From positions 1,054,001-1,118,000 of the forward strand of contig NZ_CP110395.1 in NCBI RefSeq assembly GCF_029910215.1: a DNA stretch of 64,000 bases, read 5' to 3'. Positions within the stretch are counted from its first letter, which is position 1, and each line of letters starts with the position of its first letter. Origin of the DNA: Paraburkholderia sp. D15. Lineage in GTDB: Bacteria; Pseudomonadota; Gammaproteobacteria; Burkholderiales; Burkholderiaceae. Both the position numbers and the translations under genes were made by a program. Under the pieces are notes generated by a model. That model worked only from the letters and a program-made list of their open reading frames with translations, was not told the origin of the DNA and made no database searches. Below, one piece after another: positions 28,073 to 37,583 of the stretch.

Positions 28073-29824
28073 ATGGATTTCAGCTTCAACCTCAAACGCA
28101 CCGCGAATGCCTCCGCATGGCGCGTGCTGCCCAACCGCTGGGACTTCGTCGCGTTCCCGCTGATCATCTGCATCATCGCGATGGCGGCGATCGGTTTTCA
28201 CGAGACGCTGGCGCCGATGTCGACGCTGAAGACCCAGGCCATCTCGCTCGATCCGTCCAATCTGCCTGAATACGCGATGCGCACCACGCTGCGCATGCTG
28301 GCGGCAATGGTCGCCTCACTGATCTTCACGCTGGTGTATGGCACGCTGGCCGCCAAGAGCCGGCGCGCCGGTCTCGTGCTGGTGCCGATCCTGGACATCC
28401 TGCAGTCGGTGCCGGTGCTCGGCTACATTTCGTTTACGGTCACCTTCTTCCTCGCGCTGTTCCCGGGCCGCGTGCTCGGCGCCGAACTCGCCGCGATCTT
28501 CGCGATCTTCACGAGCCAGGCGTGGAACATGACGTTCAGCTTCTATCAGTCGCTGCGCACGGTGCCGCGCGATCTGGACGAAGTGTCGCGCGGCTTTCAT
28601 CTGACGTCGTGGCAGCGCTTCTGGAAGCTCGAAGTGCCGTTCTCGATGCCTGGCCTCATCTGGAACATGATGATGTCGATGTCGGGCGGCTGGTTCTTCG
28701 TGGTGGCGTCCGAGGCGATCACGGTCGGCAACAACACCATCACGCTGCCGGGCATCGGCGCGTATCTGGCCCAGGCGATCTCGGACAAGAACCTGCACGC
28801 GGTCGGCTGGGTGATCCTCGCGATGACGGTCGTGATTCTCGCGTACGACCAGTTCCTGTTCCGCCCGCTGGTCGCGTGGGCCGACAAGTTCCGCATGGAA
28901 AACACCAGCTCGGGCGATGCGCCGGAGTCGTGGCTGCTCGACCTGATCCGTCGCACGCGGCTGATTCACCGCTTGCTGGTGCCGCTCGGCTGGATGTTCG
29001 CGAAGGCCGCGCGGGTGCGCTTCCAGTTGCCGGCGTTCAGCGCGCCGCGCTTCCAGATTCCGCAGCGCGAGAAGAACTCGCGCGTCGGCGACATCCTGTG
29101 GGCGGTGCTGGTGCTGCTCGCCACGGTCTATGTGGTGTACCGCGTGTTCACCTACGTGCGTACCGGCGTGTCGCTCGACGAGGTCGGCCATGTGTTCGTG
29201 CTCGGTCTCATCACGCTGCTGCGCGTGGTGCTGCTGATCGCGATCGCGTCGGTGATCTGGGTGCCGCTCGGGGTGCTGATCGGACTGCGTCCGGCGCTGT
29301 CCGAGAAGATCCAGCCGCTCGCGCAGTTCCTCGCCGCGTTCCCGGCCAACCTGCTGTTCCCGGTGTTCGTGATCGTGATCGTGCGCTTTCATCTGAACCC
29401 GGACATCTGGCTGTCGCCGCTGATCGTGCTCGGCACCCAGTGGTATATCCTCTTCAACGTGATTGCCGGCGCCAGTTCGTATCCGAACGACTATCGCGAG
29501 GCGGCGAAGAATTTTCACATCCGCGGTTGGCAGTGGTGGCGTCAGGCCATGCTGCCGGGCATCTTCCCGTACTACGTGACCGGCGCGATCACCGCGTCGG
29601 GCGGTGCGTGGAACGCCAGCATCGTCGCGGAATTCGTGCAGTGGGGCGACACCAAGGTCGCCGCGCATGGCCTGGGGGCGTACATCGCGCAGACGACCGC
29701 CGCCGGCGACTATCCGAAGATCATTCTGGGCATCGCCGTGATGTCCCTGTTCGTGACTCTGTTCAACCGTCTGCTGTGGCGTCCGATGTACGCCTACGCC
29801 GAATCCAAGCTCCGGTTAGATTGA
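28073..29824 (+). CDS. ABC transporter permease, tandem-duplicated (nitrate/sulfonate/taurine superfamily)
   Basis: A 583-residue inner-membrane protein made of two fused permease domains (about residues 20-275 and 340-580). Each has its own EAA coupling loop, LDEVSRGFHLTSWQRFWKL in the first half and YREAAKNFHIRGWQWWRQA in the second. Fused double permeases of this kind belong to the nitrate/sulfonate/bicarbonate-type anion group. GGGAGG precedes the ATG. The ATPase gene follows after 19 bases; no substrate-binding protein gene is adjacent. Confidence 0.9.
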   Translation: MDFSFNLKRTANASAWRVLPNRWDFVAFPLIICIIAMAAIGFHETLAPMSTLKTQAISLDPSNLPEYAMRTTLRMLAAMVASLIFTLVYGTLAAKSRRAGLVLVPILDILQSVPVLGYISFTVTFFLALFPGRVLGAELAAIFAIFTSQAWNMTFSFYQSLRTVPRDLDEVSRGFHLTSWQRFWKLEVPFSMPGLIWNMMMSMSGGWFFVVASEAITVGNNTITLPGIGAYLAQAISDKNLHAVGWVILAMTVVILAYDQFLFRPLVAWADKFRMENTSSGDAPESWLLDLIRRTRLIHRLLVPLGWMFAKAARVRFQLPAFSAPRFQIPQREKNSRVGDILWAVLVLLATVYVVYRVFTYVRTGVSLDEVGHVFVLGLITLLRVVLLIAIASVIWVPLGVLIGLRPALSEKIQPLAQFLAAFPANLLFPVFVIVIVRFHLNPDIWLSPLIVLGTQWYILFNVIAGASSYPNDYREAAKNFHIRGWQWWRQAMLPGIFPYYVTGAITASGGAWNASIVAEFVQWGDTKVAAHGLGAYIAQTTAAGDYPKIILGIAVMSLFVTLFNRLLWRPMYAYAESKLRLD

Positions 29825-29843
29825 GAATTAAAGGCCAAACGCG

Positions 29844-31190
29844 ATGCAAAATCCTAAAGCTGCTATGACCGCCACGCCGATCCAGACGCCGCCGATGCCG
29901 CCCCGCCTCGGCGAAGAGATCCTGCGCGTCAAGGACGTGTGCCGCGGCTTCAACAAGTCGCAGGGCGAACTGCTGGTCCTCGACGACGCCAATCTGTCGC
30001 TGCGCGAAGGCGAGATCGTCGGTCTGCTGGGCCGTTCGGGCTCGGGCAAGTCGACGCTGTTGCGCATCATCGCCGGTCTGATCGAACCGACCGACGGCGA
30101 AGTCACCTATATGGGCAAACCGCTCGACGGCCCGGCGCGCGGCGTCGCGATGGTGTTCCAGACCTTCGCGCTGTTCCCGTGGCTGACCGTGCTGCAGAAC
30201 GTGGAAGCGGGCCTGGAGGCGCAAGGCGTCGGCGCCAGCGAACGGCGTACGCGCGCGCTCGCGGCGATCGACCTGATCGGTCTCGACGGTTTCGAAAACG
30301 CGTATCCGCGCGAGTTGTCGGGCGGCATGCGTCAGCGCGTCGGCTTCGCGCGCGCGCTGGTGGTCGACCCCACGCTGCTGCTGATGGACGAGCCGTTCTC
30401 CGCGCTCGACGTGCTGACCGCCGAAACGCTGCGTACCGACCTGCTGGATCTGTGGACGCAAGGCCGCATGCCGATCAAGGCGGTGCTGATCGTCACGCAC
30501 AACATCGAGGAAGCGGTGTTCATGTGCGACCGCATTCTGGTGCTGTCGTCGAATCCGGGCCGCGTGATCGCCGAGATCAAGGTGCCGTTCAAGCACCCGC
30601 GCAACCGGCTGGACCCGGCGTTCCGCCGCCTCGTCGACGAGATCTACGCGAAGATGACCGCGCGTCAGACCGACGAGAAGACCAAGAAGGGGCTGGAGCT
30701 GCACAGCTGGCTGCCGCACGTGTCGACCAACCTGATGGCGGGTCTGATCGAGACGCTCGCCGCCGCGCCGTACCACGGCCGCGCGGACATGCCGGAAATC
30801 GCCCGTTCGCTGCATCTGGAGGTCGACGATCTGTTCCCGGTGGCCGAAGTGCTGCAACACCTCGGTTTTGCCGATGTGCGCGAGGGCGACATTTTCCTGA
30901 CGCCGCCGGCGCGCGTGTTCTCCGAGTTCGGCACGCAGGAGCGGAAGATGATGTTCGCCGAGCATCTGCTGCGGCACGTGCCGCTCGCCGCGCGGATCAA
31001 GAAGGTGCTGAACGAGCGTCCGGGGCATCGCGCGCCGCGCGTGCGCTTCGAGCAGGAGCTGGAAGACTTCCTGTCGGACAGCGCAGCGGAAGAGACGCTC
31101 GACGCGGTCATCAACTGGGGCCGTTATGGCGAGATCTTCTCGTATAACGACCAGACGGAAATCTTCAGCCTGGAAGACGTCGAGTCCTGA
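29844..31190 (+). CDS. ABC transporter ATPase with AAA-associated C-terminal domain
   Basis: A 448-residue ATPase. Residues 25-270 are a nitrate/sulfonate-type ABC domain with Walker A GRSGSGKST (63-71), signature LSGGMRQR, Walker B LLLMDEPFSALD and His switch VTHNIEEAV. Residues about 310-445 are an extra helical domain found in some anion-importer ATPases (AAA-associated C-terminal family); it contains SLHLEVDDLFPVAEVLQHLGF, like a winged helix, and may be regulatory. It partners the fused permease. Substrate unknown. A terminator follows 57 bases after the stop. Confidence 0.92.
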   Translation: MQNPKAAMTATPIQTPPMPPRLGEEILRVKDVCRGFNKSQGELLVLDDANLSLREGEIVGLLGRSGSGKSTLLRIIAGLIEPTDGEVTYMGKPLDGPARGVAMVFQTFALFPWLTVLQNVEAGLEAQGVGASERRTRALAAIDLIGLDGFENAYPRELSGGMRQRVGFARALVVDPTLLLMDEPFSALDVLTAETLRTDLLDLWTQGRMPIKAVLIVTHNIEEAVFMCDRILVLSSNPGRVIAEIKVPFKHPRNRLDPAFRRLVDEIYAKMTARQTDEKTKKGLELHSWLPHVSTNLMAGLIETLAAAPYHGRADMPEIARSLHLEVDDLFPVAEVLQHLGFADVREGDIFLTPPARVFSEFGTQERKMMFAEHLLRHVPLAARIKKVLNERPGHRAPRVRFEQELEDFLSDSAAEETLDAVINWGRYGEIFSYNDQTEIFSLEDVES

Positions 31191-31246
31191 GCGCGGCGCG
31201 GGCGGTCCGGCCAAAAGCGGTCCGACGCAAAAGCGGATCGCAAAAG

Positions 31247-31281
31247 AAAACGGCAGGGGAATCAATCCCTGCCGTTTTTTT
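31247..31281. terminator. Rho-independent terminator after the ABC operon
   Basis: CGGCAGGG (31251-31258) and CCCTGCCG (31267-31274) form the stem, with AAAA before and seven T after. It lies between convergent genes and may serve both. Confidence 0.9.
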
Positions 31282-31308
31282 ATGGGTGTTCGTTGCAGCC
31301 GCGCACGC

Positions 31309-31836
31309 CTACTGCAGATTCCCCCAACGCTCCACCGCCGGTTCCGCCGACGCCCACTTCCAGCCCTTGTCCTGCTGACACGCGCTTGCGGTGTACCAGT
31401 CTTCGTGCGCCTTCGCGCCTTCGCCTTCCTGTACCGAGAACACGAACTCCTTGCACAGCGCGAGCGCCGAGCCGAACGCGCGCGTGACGCGCACCTGGCC
31501 GTGGCCGTTCTCGATCGGCAGCGTATGCTTGATCGCCCACGGCCGCGTTTCGCCGACCGGCATCGCGCCCGCGAGCGCGGCGATCAGGTCCTGCTGATCC
31601 TGATGCATGCCGCGCATATAGCGGCCGACGGCTTCGTCGGTCGCGGCCTGCACGGCGATGCCGACGCCGATGCCGATCGCCGGATTCGACGTCACCAGAC
31701 CCGACGCGACGCCCGCGGCCGCACCGCTCGCCGCGCCGACGGACGAACAGCCGCTCGTCATCAGGCTCGCGCCGACGCACAGCACGCCGGCCAGCACGAG
31801 CCGCACGCGATGACCGGCAAACACACCCGCCGTCAT
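31309..31836 (-). CDS. Predicted lipoprotein, paralogue of upstream gene
   Basis: A 175-residue predicted lipoprotein: hydrophobic signal with lipobox MTSGC, modified Cys30, then a Gly/Ala-rich stretch (AASGAAAGVASGLV) that could insert in or span a membrane, and a soluble C-terminal domain ending GWKWASAEPAVERWGNLQ. That ending is nearly repeated in the gene just upstream, so the two are tandem paralogues. The ATG at 31836 is chosen because it overlaps the upstream stop as ATGA. Role unknown. The glycine-zipper-like segment recalls small outer-membrane lipoproteins of the SlyB/glycine-zipper type. Confidence 0.8.
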   Translation of the reverse strand: MTAGVFAGHRVRLVLAGVLCVGASLMTSGCSSVGAASGAAAGVASGLVTSNPAIGIGVGIAVQAATDEAVGRYMRGMHQDQQDLIAALAGAMPVGETRPWAIKHTLPIENGHGQVRVTRAFGSALALCKEFVFSVQEGEGAKAHEDWYTASACQQDKGWKWASAEPAVERWGNLQ

Positions 31837-32411
31837 TGCAGCGCGCCCCAACGTTCGGTAGCGGGCTCGGCCGACGCCCACTTCCAGTTGTCGCCGTCGC
31901 GGCAGATCGACGCGACGTAAAACGCGCTATTGGCCGGCACATTCTTGGTGGCCGCATGGTCGACCGAGAACACGATCTCCTTGCAATCGAGCGCGCCCGT
32001 GCTGATCGCGCGGCTCACCGTCACGCGGCCGTGTTCGTCGTCTTCGATCGGGAAGGAATGCGTGACGCTCCACGGCGCCACCGCGCCGACATCGAGCGGC
32101 CCGGCGATCCGGGCGATGCCGTCCTGCGTATTCGTGTGGACCACGCGCTCCGAGTACTGCACGCCCGCGCGCGCGGCGGCGACCGCGCCGAGGCCGATGC
32201 CGGTGGCGACCGCCGCATTGCTGGTCACCTTGGCCGCGATCGCGGCCCCGCCGATACCGGCGCCGGCGGTCGCGCCTTCCGAGTACAGCGAGCTACAGCC
32301 GCTGAGCGCCGACGTGATCGCCACGGCCAGCGCGACGAGCGCGGTTGCATTCGGACGTCCACGCCCGGCCGTCTGTTTTGCCCATGCGGCCCACACCATA
32401 CTTTTTTGCAT
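31833..32411 (-). CDS. Predicted lipoprotein, paralogue of downstream gene
   Basis: A 192-residue predicted lipoprotein with lipobox ALSGC (Cys39), a Gly/Ala-rich segment (GAGIGGAAIAAKV) and a C-terminal domain ending NWKWASAEPATERWGALQ, which matches the downstream gene. In-frame alternatives may shorten the rather long signal region (ATG at residue 5). It is first in the two-gene unit and coupled to its paralogue by a 4-base overlap. No family name can be given from the sequence alone. Confidence 0.8.
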   Translation of the reverse strand: MQKSMVWAAWAKQTAGRGRPNATALVALAVAITSALSGCSSLYSEGATAGAGIGGAAIAAKVTSNAAVATGIGLGAVAAARAGVQYSERVVHTNTQDGIARIAGPLDVGAVAPWSVTHSFPIEDDEHGRVTVSRAISTGALDCKEIVFSVDHAATKNVPANSAFYVASICRDGDNWKWASAEPATERWGALQ

Positions 32412-32732
32412 TTCCCTGTCTCTGCTCCTGCAAGTGCCTTTCGTTCACGCGCGAAGGGCAGGGTGAGCGAGCGGCACGTCATCCTGTTACGGCAAGAATT
32501 CCGCACTACGTGCTGCCGCATTTTGCAGGATGCGATTTGTAATTGGCAGGGGAAAAATGCAAGCAATTGCAAAAAGTGATGCGAGCCAAACGGGTTTCTG
32601 ATGGACAGTAGCCCGATCGGCTGCGTGATATTTGATTGGCGATGCGAAGCGATTGCCGTCGCGAGGAGGAGGTCGACGAGGGCGTAAGAAGGTGGCGAAA
32701 GGTGACGCGCGCCGTCTCCCGGCGCGTCACTT
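32412..32732. other. Intergenic region upstream of the lipoprotein pair
   Basis: About 320 bases that must hold the promoter of the lipoprotein unit. No gene, hairpin with T run or -24/-12 promoter was found here. Confidence 0.4.
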
Positions 32733-33791
<1,059 letters not shown>

Positions 33792-34015
33792 AAACGGGGA
33801 GTCCTGTGCAAAGGGTTTTCGGTAATGCGGCGCGCAGGCCTGGGAACGAGATGAGCGGCATGGCCACTATCTCACAAAAGTCGATTTAACCACTTCGACG
33901 CCATTTCCGCCAAACGATGTCACGGTTGGCGAATACCGGGCATGCGGCGGACATCCGGGCTCGGTCGAAAGTGCCATGTGGCCGCGAATTTTCAGTGAGC
34001 ATAGGCAAATTTACC

Positions 34016-34031
34016 GGGCACGGCGTTTGCA
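34016..34031 (+). promoter_or_regulatory. Sigma-54 (-24/-12) promoter of the DUF883 gene
   Basis: GGGCACGGCGTTTGCA matches the consensus TGGCACG-N4-TTGCA at all but the first base, with GG and GC exactly 10 bases apart. The predicted start is near 34042, about 68 bases before the ATG. Confidence 0.8.
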
Positions 34032-34109
34032 ACTTCCACCCGACACGCGTGTGCTTTTCGGCGCGGTCAGCCGGACTACACGCCCATGCCGAACCCAGAC
34101 GAGGAGTGA

Positions 34110-34430
34110 ATGATGACTGACACCACGCAACAGCTTGCACTCGGCGGGCAGAAGATTGTCGAGGATCTGCGGGTGCTGCTGAGAGACTCGGAAGAGATGC
34201 TGCGGCTTGCCGCCAACGTCCCGGGCGAAGGCGTCGATGCGCTGCGCGACAAACTCGGCGCCCATGTGGAGACGCTGCAGTCGGCGCTTGGCGATGCGCA
34301 GCAGAACGCGCAGCGGCGCTACCGCACGGCGACCGTCAATACCGAGCGGTACGTGCGGCATAACCCGTGGCGCGCGATCGGTATCGCCGCGGGCGTCGGC
34401 TTCGTGCTCGGCGTGTTGACCACGCGCTGA
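34110..34430 (+). CDS. DUF883 (ElaB/YqjD/YgaM-like) membrane-anchored protein
   Basis: A 106-residue protein: a long amphipathic helical N-terminus (residues 10-75), then the family hallmark YVRHNPWRAIGIAAGVGFVLGVLTTR, one C-terminal membrane anchor with a Gly-rich face. E. coli YqjD, ElaB and YgaM are tail-anchored, bind ribosomes, and rise in stationary phase or stress. GAGGAG precedes the ATG; a second ATG follows directly (34113). The gene has its own sigma-54 promoter and is divergent from a sigma-54 activator. Confidence 0.92.
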   Translation: MMTDTTQQLALGGQKIVEDLRVLLRDSEEMLRLAANVPGEGVDALRDKLGAHVETLQSALGDAQQNAQRRYRTATVNTERYVRHNPWRAIGIAAGVGFVLGVLTTR

Positions 34431-34492
34431 GCGAAACGCCCAGCCCGAGATTCAAGTTTCACCACCCGCTTCACGACCATAAGGAGTTCACG

Positions 34493-34759
34493 ATGGCACG
34501 ACCTAAAATCGGCATCTTCGGCGCACTGATGGCGCTCGGTGGTTACCTGGCGGTGCGCTATGTGCAGCAGCGCAACCGCGCGGCACAAGTCCCGGCGGCA
34601 CGAGAACTGAGCCGCTGGGAGAACGAGGGCGGTACGGTGGCGCCACTGGTGCCGGCGGCCTCGGTCGCGTCGGCGCCGCAAGCGCAGGGCGCCCAGGCTT
34701 CGAACGGCGCGGCCCATTCGAACGGCCATGATGCCGCGTGGCCGTTTCCGCGCAGCTAG
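34493..34759 (+). CDS. Small predicted membrane protein downstream of DUF883
   Basis: An 88-residue protein I cannot name. It starts MARPKIGIFGALMALGGYL, a single probable membrane helix or signal anchor, followed by VRYVQQRNRAAQ and a low-complexity Ala/Ser/Asn-rich tail. AAGGAG lies 6 bases before the ATG at 34493. It is 62 bases after the DUF883 stop, so it is probably in the same sigma-54-driven transcript. Confidence 0.7.
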   Translation: MARPKIGIFGALMALGGYLAVRYVQQRNRAAQVPAARELSRWENEGGTVAPLVPAASVASAPQAQGAQASNGAAHSNGHDAAWPFPRS

Positions 34760-35134
34760 GCGGCGGTGCGGCGATCCGGCGATCCGGTGGTCCCGCGATC
34801 CCGCAATCGAGCGATGCGCCCGGCCTATCCGCTACGCACGGCGGCGCGCCGTTTCGTCGCGGGCCGCCGCTTGCACCCAGTGATTTTTGCCTGGTCAATT
34901 TATCTCGATAAAGCCGTATAATGGGCAAATAGACAACAATGCCAGCAGATCGACTGGGATTTATCGGTTGATTGTTGCGATATTGAATTAAGTTGGTGGT
35001 CCGGCGGGTAGCGCGAGGTTAGCGTGTGCTTACCTCCGCAACGGTGAACCGTGACCGGATACGCCAACACGAGCCGCTCCTGGACATGCGTTCGAGCATG
35101 TTTCTCATCCACGCTTGCAGGCTTTCGAGACGCG
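34760..35134. other. Intergenic region upstream of the sigma-54 response regulator
   Basis: About 375 bases. It contains a perfect TATAAT at 34917-34922 in an AT-rich island (34883-34990), a likely sigma-70 -10 for the regulator gene. A poorer -24/-12 look-alike ends at 34875 (GG-N10-GC with TTGCA but a degenerate -24). No gene is seen. Confidence 0.45.
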
Positions 35135-36535
35135 ATGCCACATGTACTGATAGTCGACGACGACGCGAGTACCCGCGAGGCGCTTTCCGCCATCATCGGG
35201 GAAGACGGCCTGACGACCGCGACCGCGGGCGACTTGCGCGAAGCGCGCATTCAACTGGTCCGGCAGATGCCGGACGTCGTTTTTACGGACCTGAAGCTGC
35301 CCGACGGCAGCGGGGTCGATCTGTTCGAGGATCTCGATCCGCGCTCGGGCGTGGAAGTGATCGTGATTACCGGCCATGCGACGGTGGAATCGGCGGTCAA
35401 CGCGCTGAAGATGGGCGCCACCGACTACCTCGTGAAGCCGATCAACATGCAGCGCGTGAAGGCGATTCTGTCGCGTCTGCCGCGCGCGGGCGACCTGAAG
35501 GCGGAAATCGGCACGCTGCGCGGCGAACTGCGCCGCATGGGCCGCTTCGGCCTGATGCTCGGCAATTCGCCGGCCATGCAGGAGGTCTACGACCAGATCG
35601 GCCGGGTGGCGCCGACGGCGGCCTCGGTGATGCTGGTGGGCGAGTCGGGCACCGGCAAGGAAGTCGCCGCGCAGACGCTGCACGAGCTAAGCCTGCGCCG
35701 CAAGCACGCGTTTCTCGCGGTGAATTGCGGCGCGATTTCGCCGAACCTGATCGAATCGGAAATGTTCGGTCACGAACGCGGCTCGTTCACCGGCGCGGAC
35801 CGTCAGCACAAAGGCTATTTCGAGCGCGCGAACGGCGGCACGCTGTTCCTCGACGAAATCACCGAGATGCCGATCGAGTTGCAGGTGAAGCTGCTGCGCG
35901 TGCTGGAAACCGGCATGTTCATGCGGGTCGGCACGACCAAGGAAATCGAAACCGACGTGCGGCTGATCGCGGCCACCAATCGCGATCCGGAGCAGGCGGT
36001 GCTGGAAGGCAAGCTGCGGCTCGACCTTTACCATCGGTTGAACGTGTTTCCGATCAGCCTGCCGCCGCTGCGCGATCGCGGCAAGGACGTCGAACTGCTC
36101 GCGCAGGCGTTCCTCGACGAACTGAACGAGCGCCACAGCTCGAAGAAGCACTTCCCCGCCGCGGTGAAGGAAATGCTGATGTCGTACCCGTGGCCGGGCA
36201 ACGTGCGCGAACTGAAGAACTACGTGCAGCGCGCGCACATCATGTCGGGCACGGATTCGGACAGCACCGCGACGGTGCCGTTGCAGATTTCGCTGTCGAA
36301 GCCCGCGGCCGGTACCGCGATCACGATCCCGTTCGGCACGTCGCTCGCCGAAGCGGATCGTCAGCTGATTCTCGCCACGCTGGAGCAGTGCGGCGGCGTG
36401 AAGACGCGTGCGGCGGAGATTCTCGGCATCAGCCTGAAGACGCTGTACAACCGCCTGGTCGAGTACGGCAACGACGCGCGTGAAGACGCCGATGCCGCCG
36501 AGGAAGCGCGTGCGCTCCGTGGCGCGGATGCCTGA
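35135..36535 (+). CDS. Sigma-54-dependent response regulator (NtrC family)
   Basis: A 466-residue activator. The receiver domain (residues 1-120) has phosphoacceptor Asp52 (VVFTDLKLPDG), then an AAA+ domain (about 140-370) with GESGTGKE, GSFTGA, GGTLFLDEI and WPGNVRELKN, then a Fis-type helix-turn-helix (GGVKTRAAEILGISLKTLYNRLVEYG). The C-terminal motif is strikingly like that of the receiver-less activator 1.3 kb away. The ATG at 35135 is used because the receiver begins there (MPHVLIVDDD). No sensor kinase gene is adjacent, so it is an orphan. Two genes directly downstream have -24/-12 promoters and are likely targets. Confidence 0.93.
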   Translation: MPHVLIVDDDASTREALSAIIGEDGLTTATAGDLREARIQLVRQMPDVVFTDLKLPDGSGVDLFEDLDPRSGVEVIVITGHATVESAVNALKMGATDYLVKPINMQRVKAILSRLPRAGDLKAEIGTLRGELRRMGRFGLMLGNSPAMQEVYDQIGRVAPTAASVMLVGESGTGKEVAAQTLHELSLRRKHAFLAVNCGAISPNLIESEMFGHERGSFTGADRQHKGYFERANGGTLFLDEITEMPIELQVKLLRVLETGMFMRVGTTKEIETDVRLIAATNRDPEQAVLEGKLRLDLYHRLNVFPISLPPLRDRGKDVELLAQAFLDELNERHSSKKHFPAAVKEMLMSYPWPGNVRELKNYVQRAHIMSGTDSDSTATVPLQISLSKPAAGTAITIPFGTSLAEADRQLILATLEQCGGVKTRAAEILGISLKTLYNRLVEYGNDAREDADAAEEARALRGADA

Positions 36536-36582
36536 CGCGGCCGCGCGGCCGATCACGAGTCCGCTGCGTATCTGACGTATTG

Positions 36583-36616
36583 CATCGCATCGCGCCACAC
36601 ACGGCGCGATGCGATG
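36583..36616. repeat. Perfect 14-base inverted repeat between regulator and Pro-rich gene
   Basis: CATCGCATCGCGCC (36583-36596), 6-base loop, GGCGCGATGCGATG (36603-36616). No T run follows. It lies about 93-126 bases before the predicted sigma-54 start at 36709, the usual place for an activator-binding site. An alternative is a terminator-like hairpin for the regulator gene. Confidence 0.8.
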
Positions 36617-36682
36617 TCTCCCATGCCGCGTCGCGGCGAAACCAGACCGGTATCACCGTTGCGCCCGCAACGGCACATCCAA

Positions 36683-36698
36683 CGGCACATCCCTTGCT
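36683..36698 (+). promoter_or_regulatory. Sigma-54 promoter of the Pro-rich small protein gene
   Basis: CGGCACATCCCTTGCT fits TGGCAC-N5-TTGC with correct spacing. The -24 half lies in the second copy of an exact 12-base tandem repeat AACGGCACATCC (36669-36680 and 36681-36692). The predicted start is near 36709, 23 bases before the ATG. Confidence 0.75.
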
Positions 36699-36731
36699 GC
36701 GTTCATACAAACGCAAACGAGGACTGCCGAT

Positions 36732-36986
36732 ATGCCGGATTACGCCGCTTCCACGCTTCCCCTGCCGCAGCGCGCTCACCGTCCCGAGCCGATCGAGCCG
36801 CCTTCGGCGCCTCCGATTCCGCCGCCCAGTCCCGGCGAACCCGATACCGTCCCAGGTCCCGCGCCACAACCGATCGAACCCATCGAACCGGTTGCGCCGC
36901 CGATCGGCGATCCGCCGCCGCAACCCACGCAAACGCCGCAAGCCGGTCGCCGGGCGCCGTCGCGCGCATCGCGCGTCCGGTACTAA
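36732..36986 (+). CDS. Small proline-rich protein of unknown function
   Basis: An 84-residue protein, about one third Pro, with PEPIEPPSAPPIPPPSPGEP and PQPIEPIEPVAPPIGDPPPQP blocks and a basic C-terminus (RRAPSRASRVRY). No signal peptide or membrane helix. It is probably disordered. The ATG at 36732 has ACGAGGA upstream. It stands right behind a sigma-54 activator gene and has its own -24/-12 promoter, which argues for a real, regulated gene despite low complexity. No function can be given. Confidence 0.65.
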   Translation: MPDYAASTLPLPQRAHRPEPIEPPSAPPIPPPSPGEPDTVPGPAPQPIEPIEPVAPPIGDPPPQPTQTPQAGRRAPSRASRVRY

Positions 36987-37186
36987 GGCAGGCCTGTTGC
37001 CCGCCGGTTGCACACCGATTCGCCCCTGCCCACGTAATGCATACGCGGCACCGTCAGACGGCTCCGCGATTTTATGTACTTGTTACAAAGCCGGCGAATC
37101 TTTTACCGGCAAATTACCGTCGCGGTTCCTAGACTGTAGTGATGCCGCGTCGTCGAAGCGGTGGGCTTCCCCCGGAGGCATCGATC

Positions 37187-37396
37187 ATGAGACATCCAGC
37201 ACTGCGGCGTTCCGCGCGCCATTCGAAGCGCGACACCCGCCCCGGCGACAAGAACGGTCCGGCCGAGCCGCACGATCCGGCCGCGCAGAACCGAGTCGCG
37301 CCCGATACGCCCCCCGACGGCGAACACAATCAGGGCGGCGTACGCCAGGAGGGGCTGGAGTATCAGCGCGACCTCGGCTCGGAGCAGGACGCCTAG
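37187..37396 (+). CDS. Small hydrophilic protein of unknown function
   Basis: A 69-residue, strongly hydrophilic protein (MRHPALRRSARHSKRDTRPG, then Pro/Asp/Asn/Gln-rich, ending LEYQRDLGSEQDA). It is probably disordered. The ATG at 37187 is chosen because GGAGG lies 10 bases upstream. A weaker -24/-12 candidate (AGGCAGG-N4-TTGC, 36986-37000) lies 187 bases before it. Its place between the sigma-54 regulator and otsA suggests a stress-related protein, but this is inference. Confidence 0.55.
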   Translation: MRHPALRRSARHSKRDTRPGDKNGPAEPHDPAAQNRVAPDTPPDGEHNQGGVRQEGLEYQRDLGSEQDA

Positions 37397-37491
37397 CGCG
37401 CCCAGGTCAGGCGCGCACGGCTGGCCCGGCGCATCCTGCCGGGCGTTGACGGCATTTCCGGTTTCGTCAGACAAAGCAGAAAAAATTTCTT

Positions 37492-37511
37492 CACGATGCG
37501 TTGGCGTCGTG
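37492..37511. repeat. Imperfect inverted repeat upstream of otsA
   Basis: CACGATGC and GCGTCGTG form 8-base arms (7 of 8 pair) around GTTG. It is about 83-102 bases before the predicted sigma-54 start of otsA, so it may be an activator site. The T run just after it also allows a weak terminator for the preceding gene. Confidence 0.4.
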
Positions 37512-37567
37512 TGTTTTTGCTCGCCCGTCACATTTGCATACATTTTTATTTCTGGCATCTCTAAAAA

Positions 37568-37583
37568 CGGCACGCGACTTGCA
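37568..37583 (+). promoter_or_regulatory. Sigma-54 promoter of otsA
   Basis: CGGCACGCGACTTGCA matches TGGCACG-N4-TTGCA except for the first base. The predicted start is near 37594, about 50 bases before the otsA ATG. Confidence 0.82.

Noticed and set aside
27802..28269. Plus-strand frames between the diguanylate cyclase and ABC genes
   Set aside because: Arg/Ser-rich, no ribosome site, and they overlap the start of the permease gene out of frame.
34860..34875. A -24/-12-like element (GG-N10-GC with TTGCA) before the sigma-54 response regulator
   Set aside because: Its -24 half is CGGGCCG, which keeps only the GG and last bases; a TATAAT 42 bases downstream is a better promoter candidate.
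36986..37000. A further -24/-12-like element (AGGCAGG-N4-TTGC) right after the Pro-rich gene
   Set aside because: The match is weaker than the four reported sites and it is 187 bases from the next start codon; kept only as a possibility in the gene entry.
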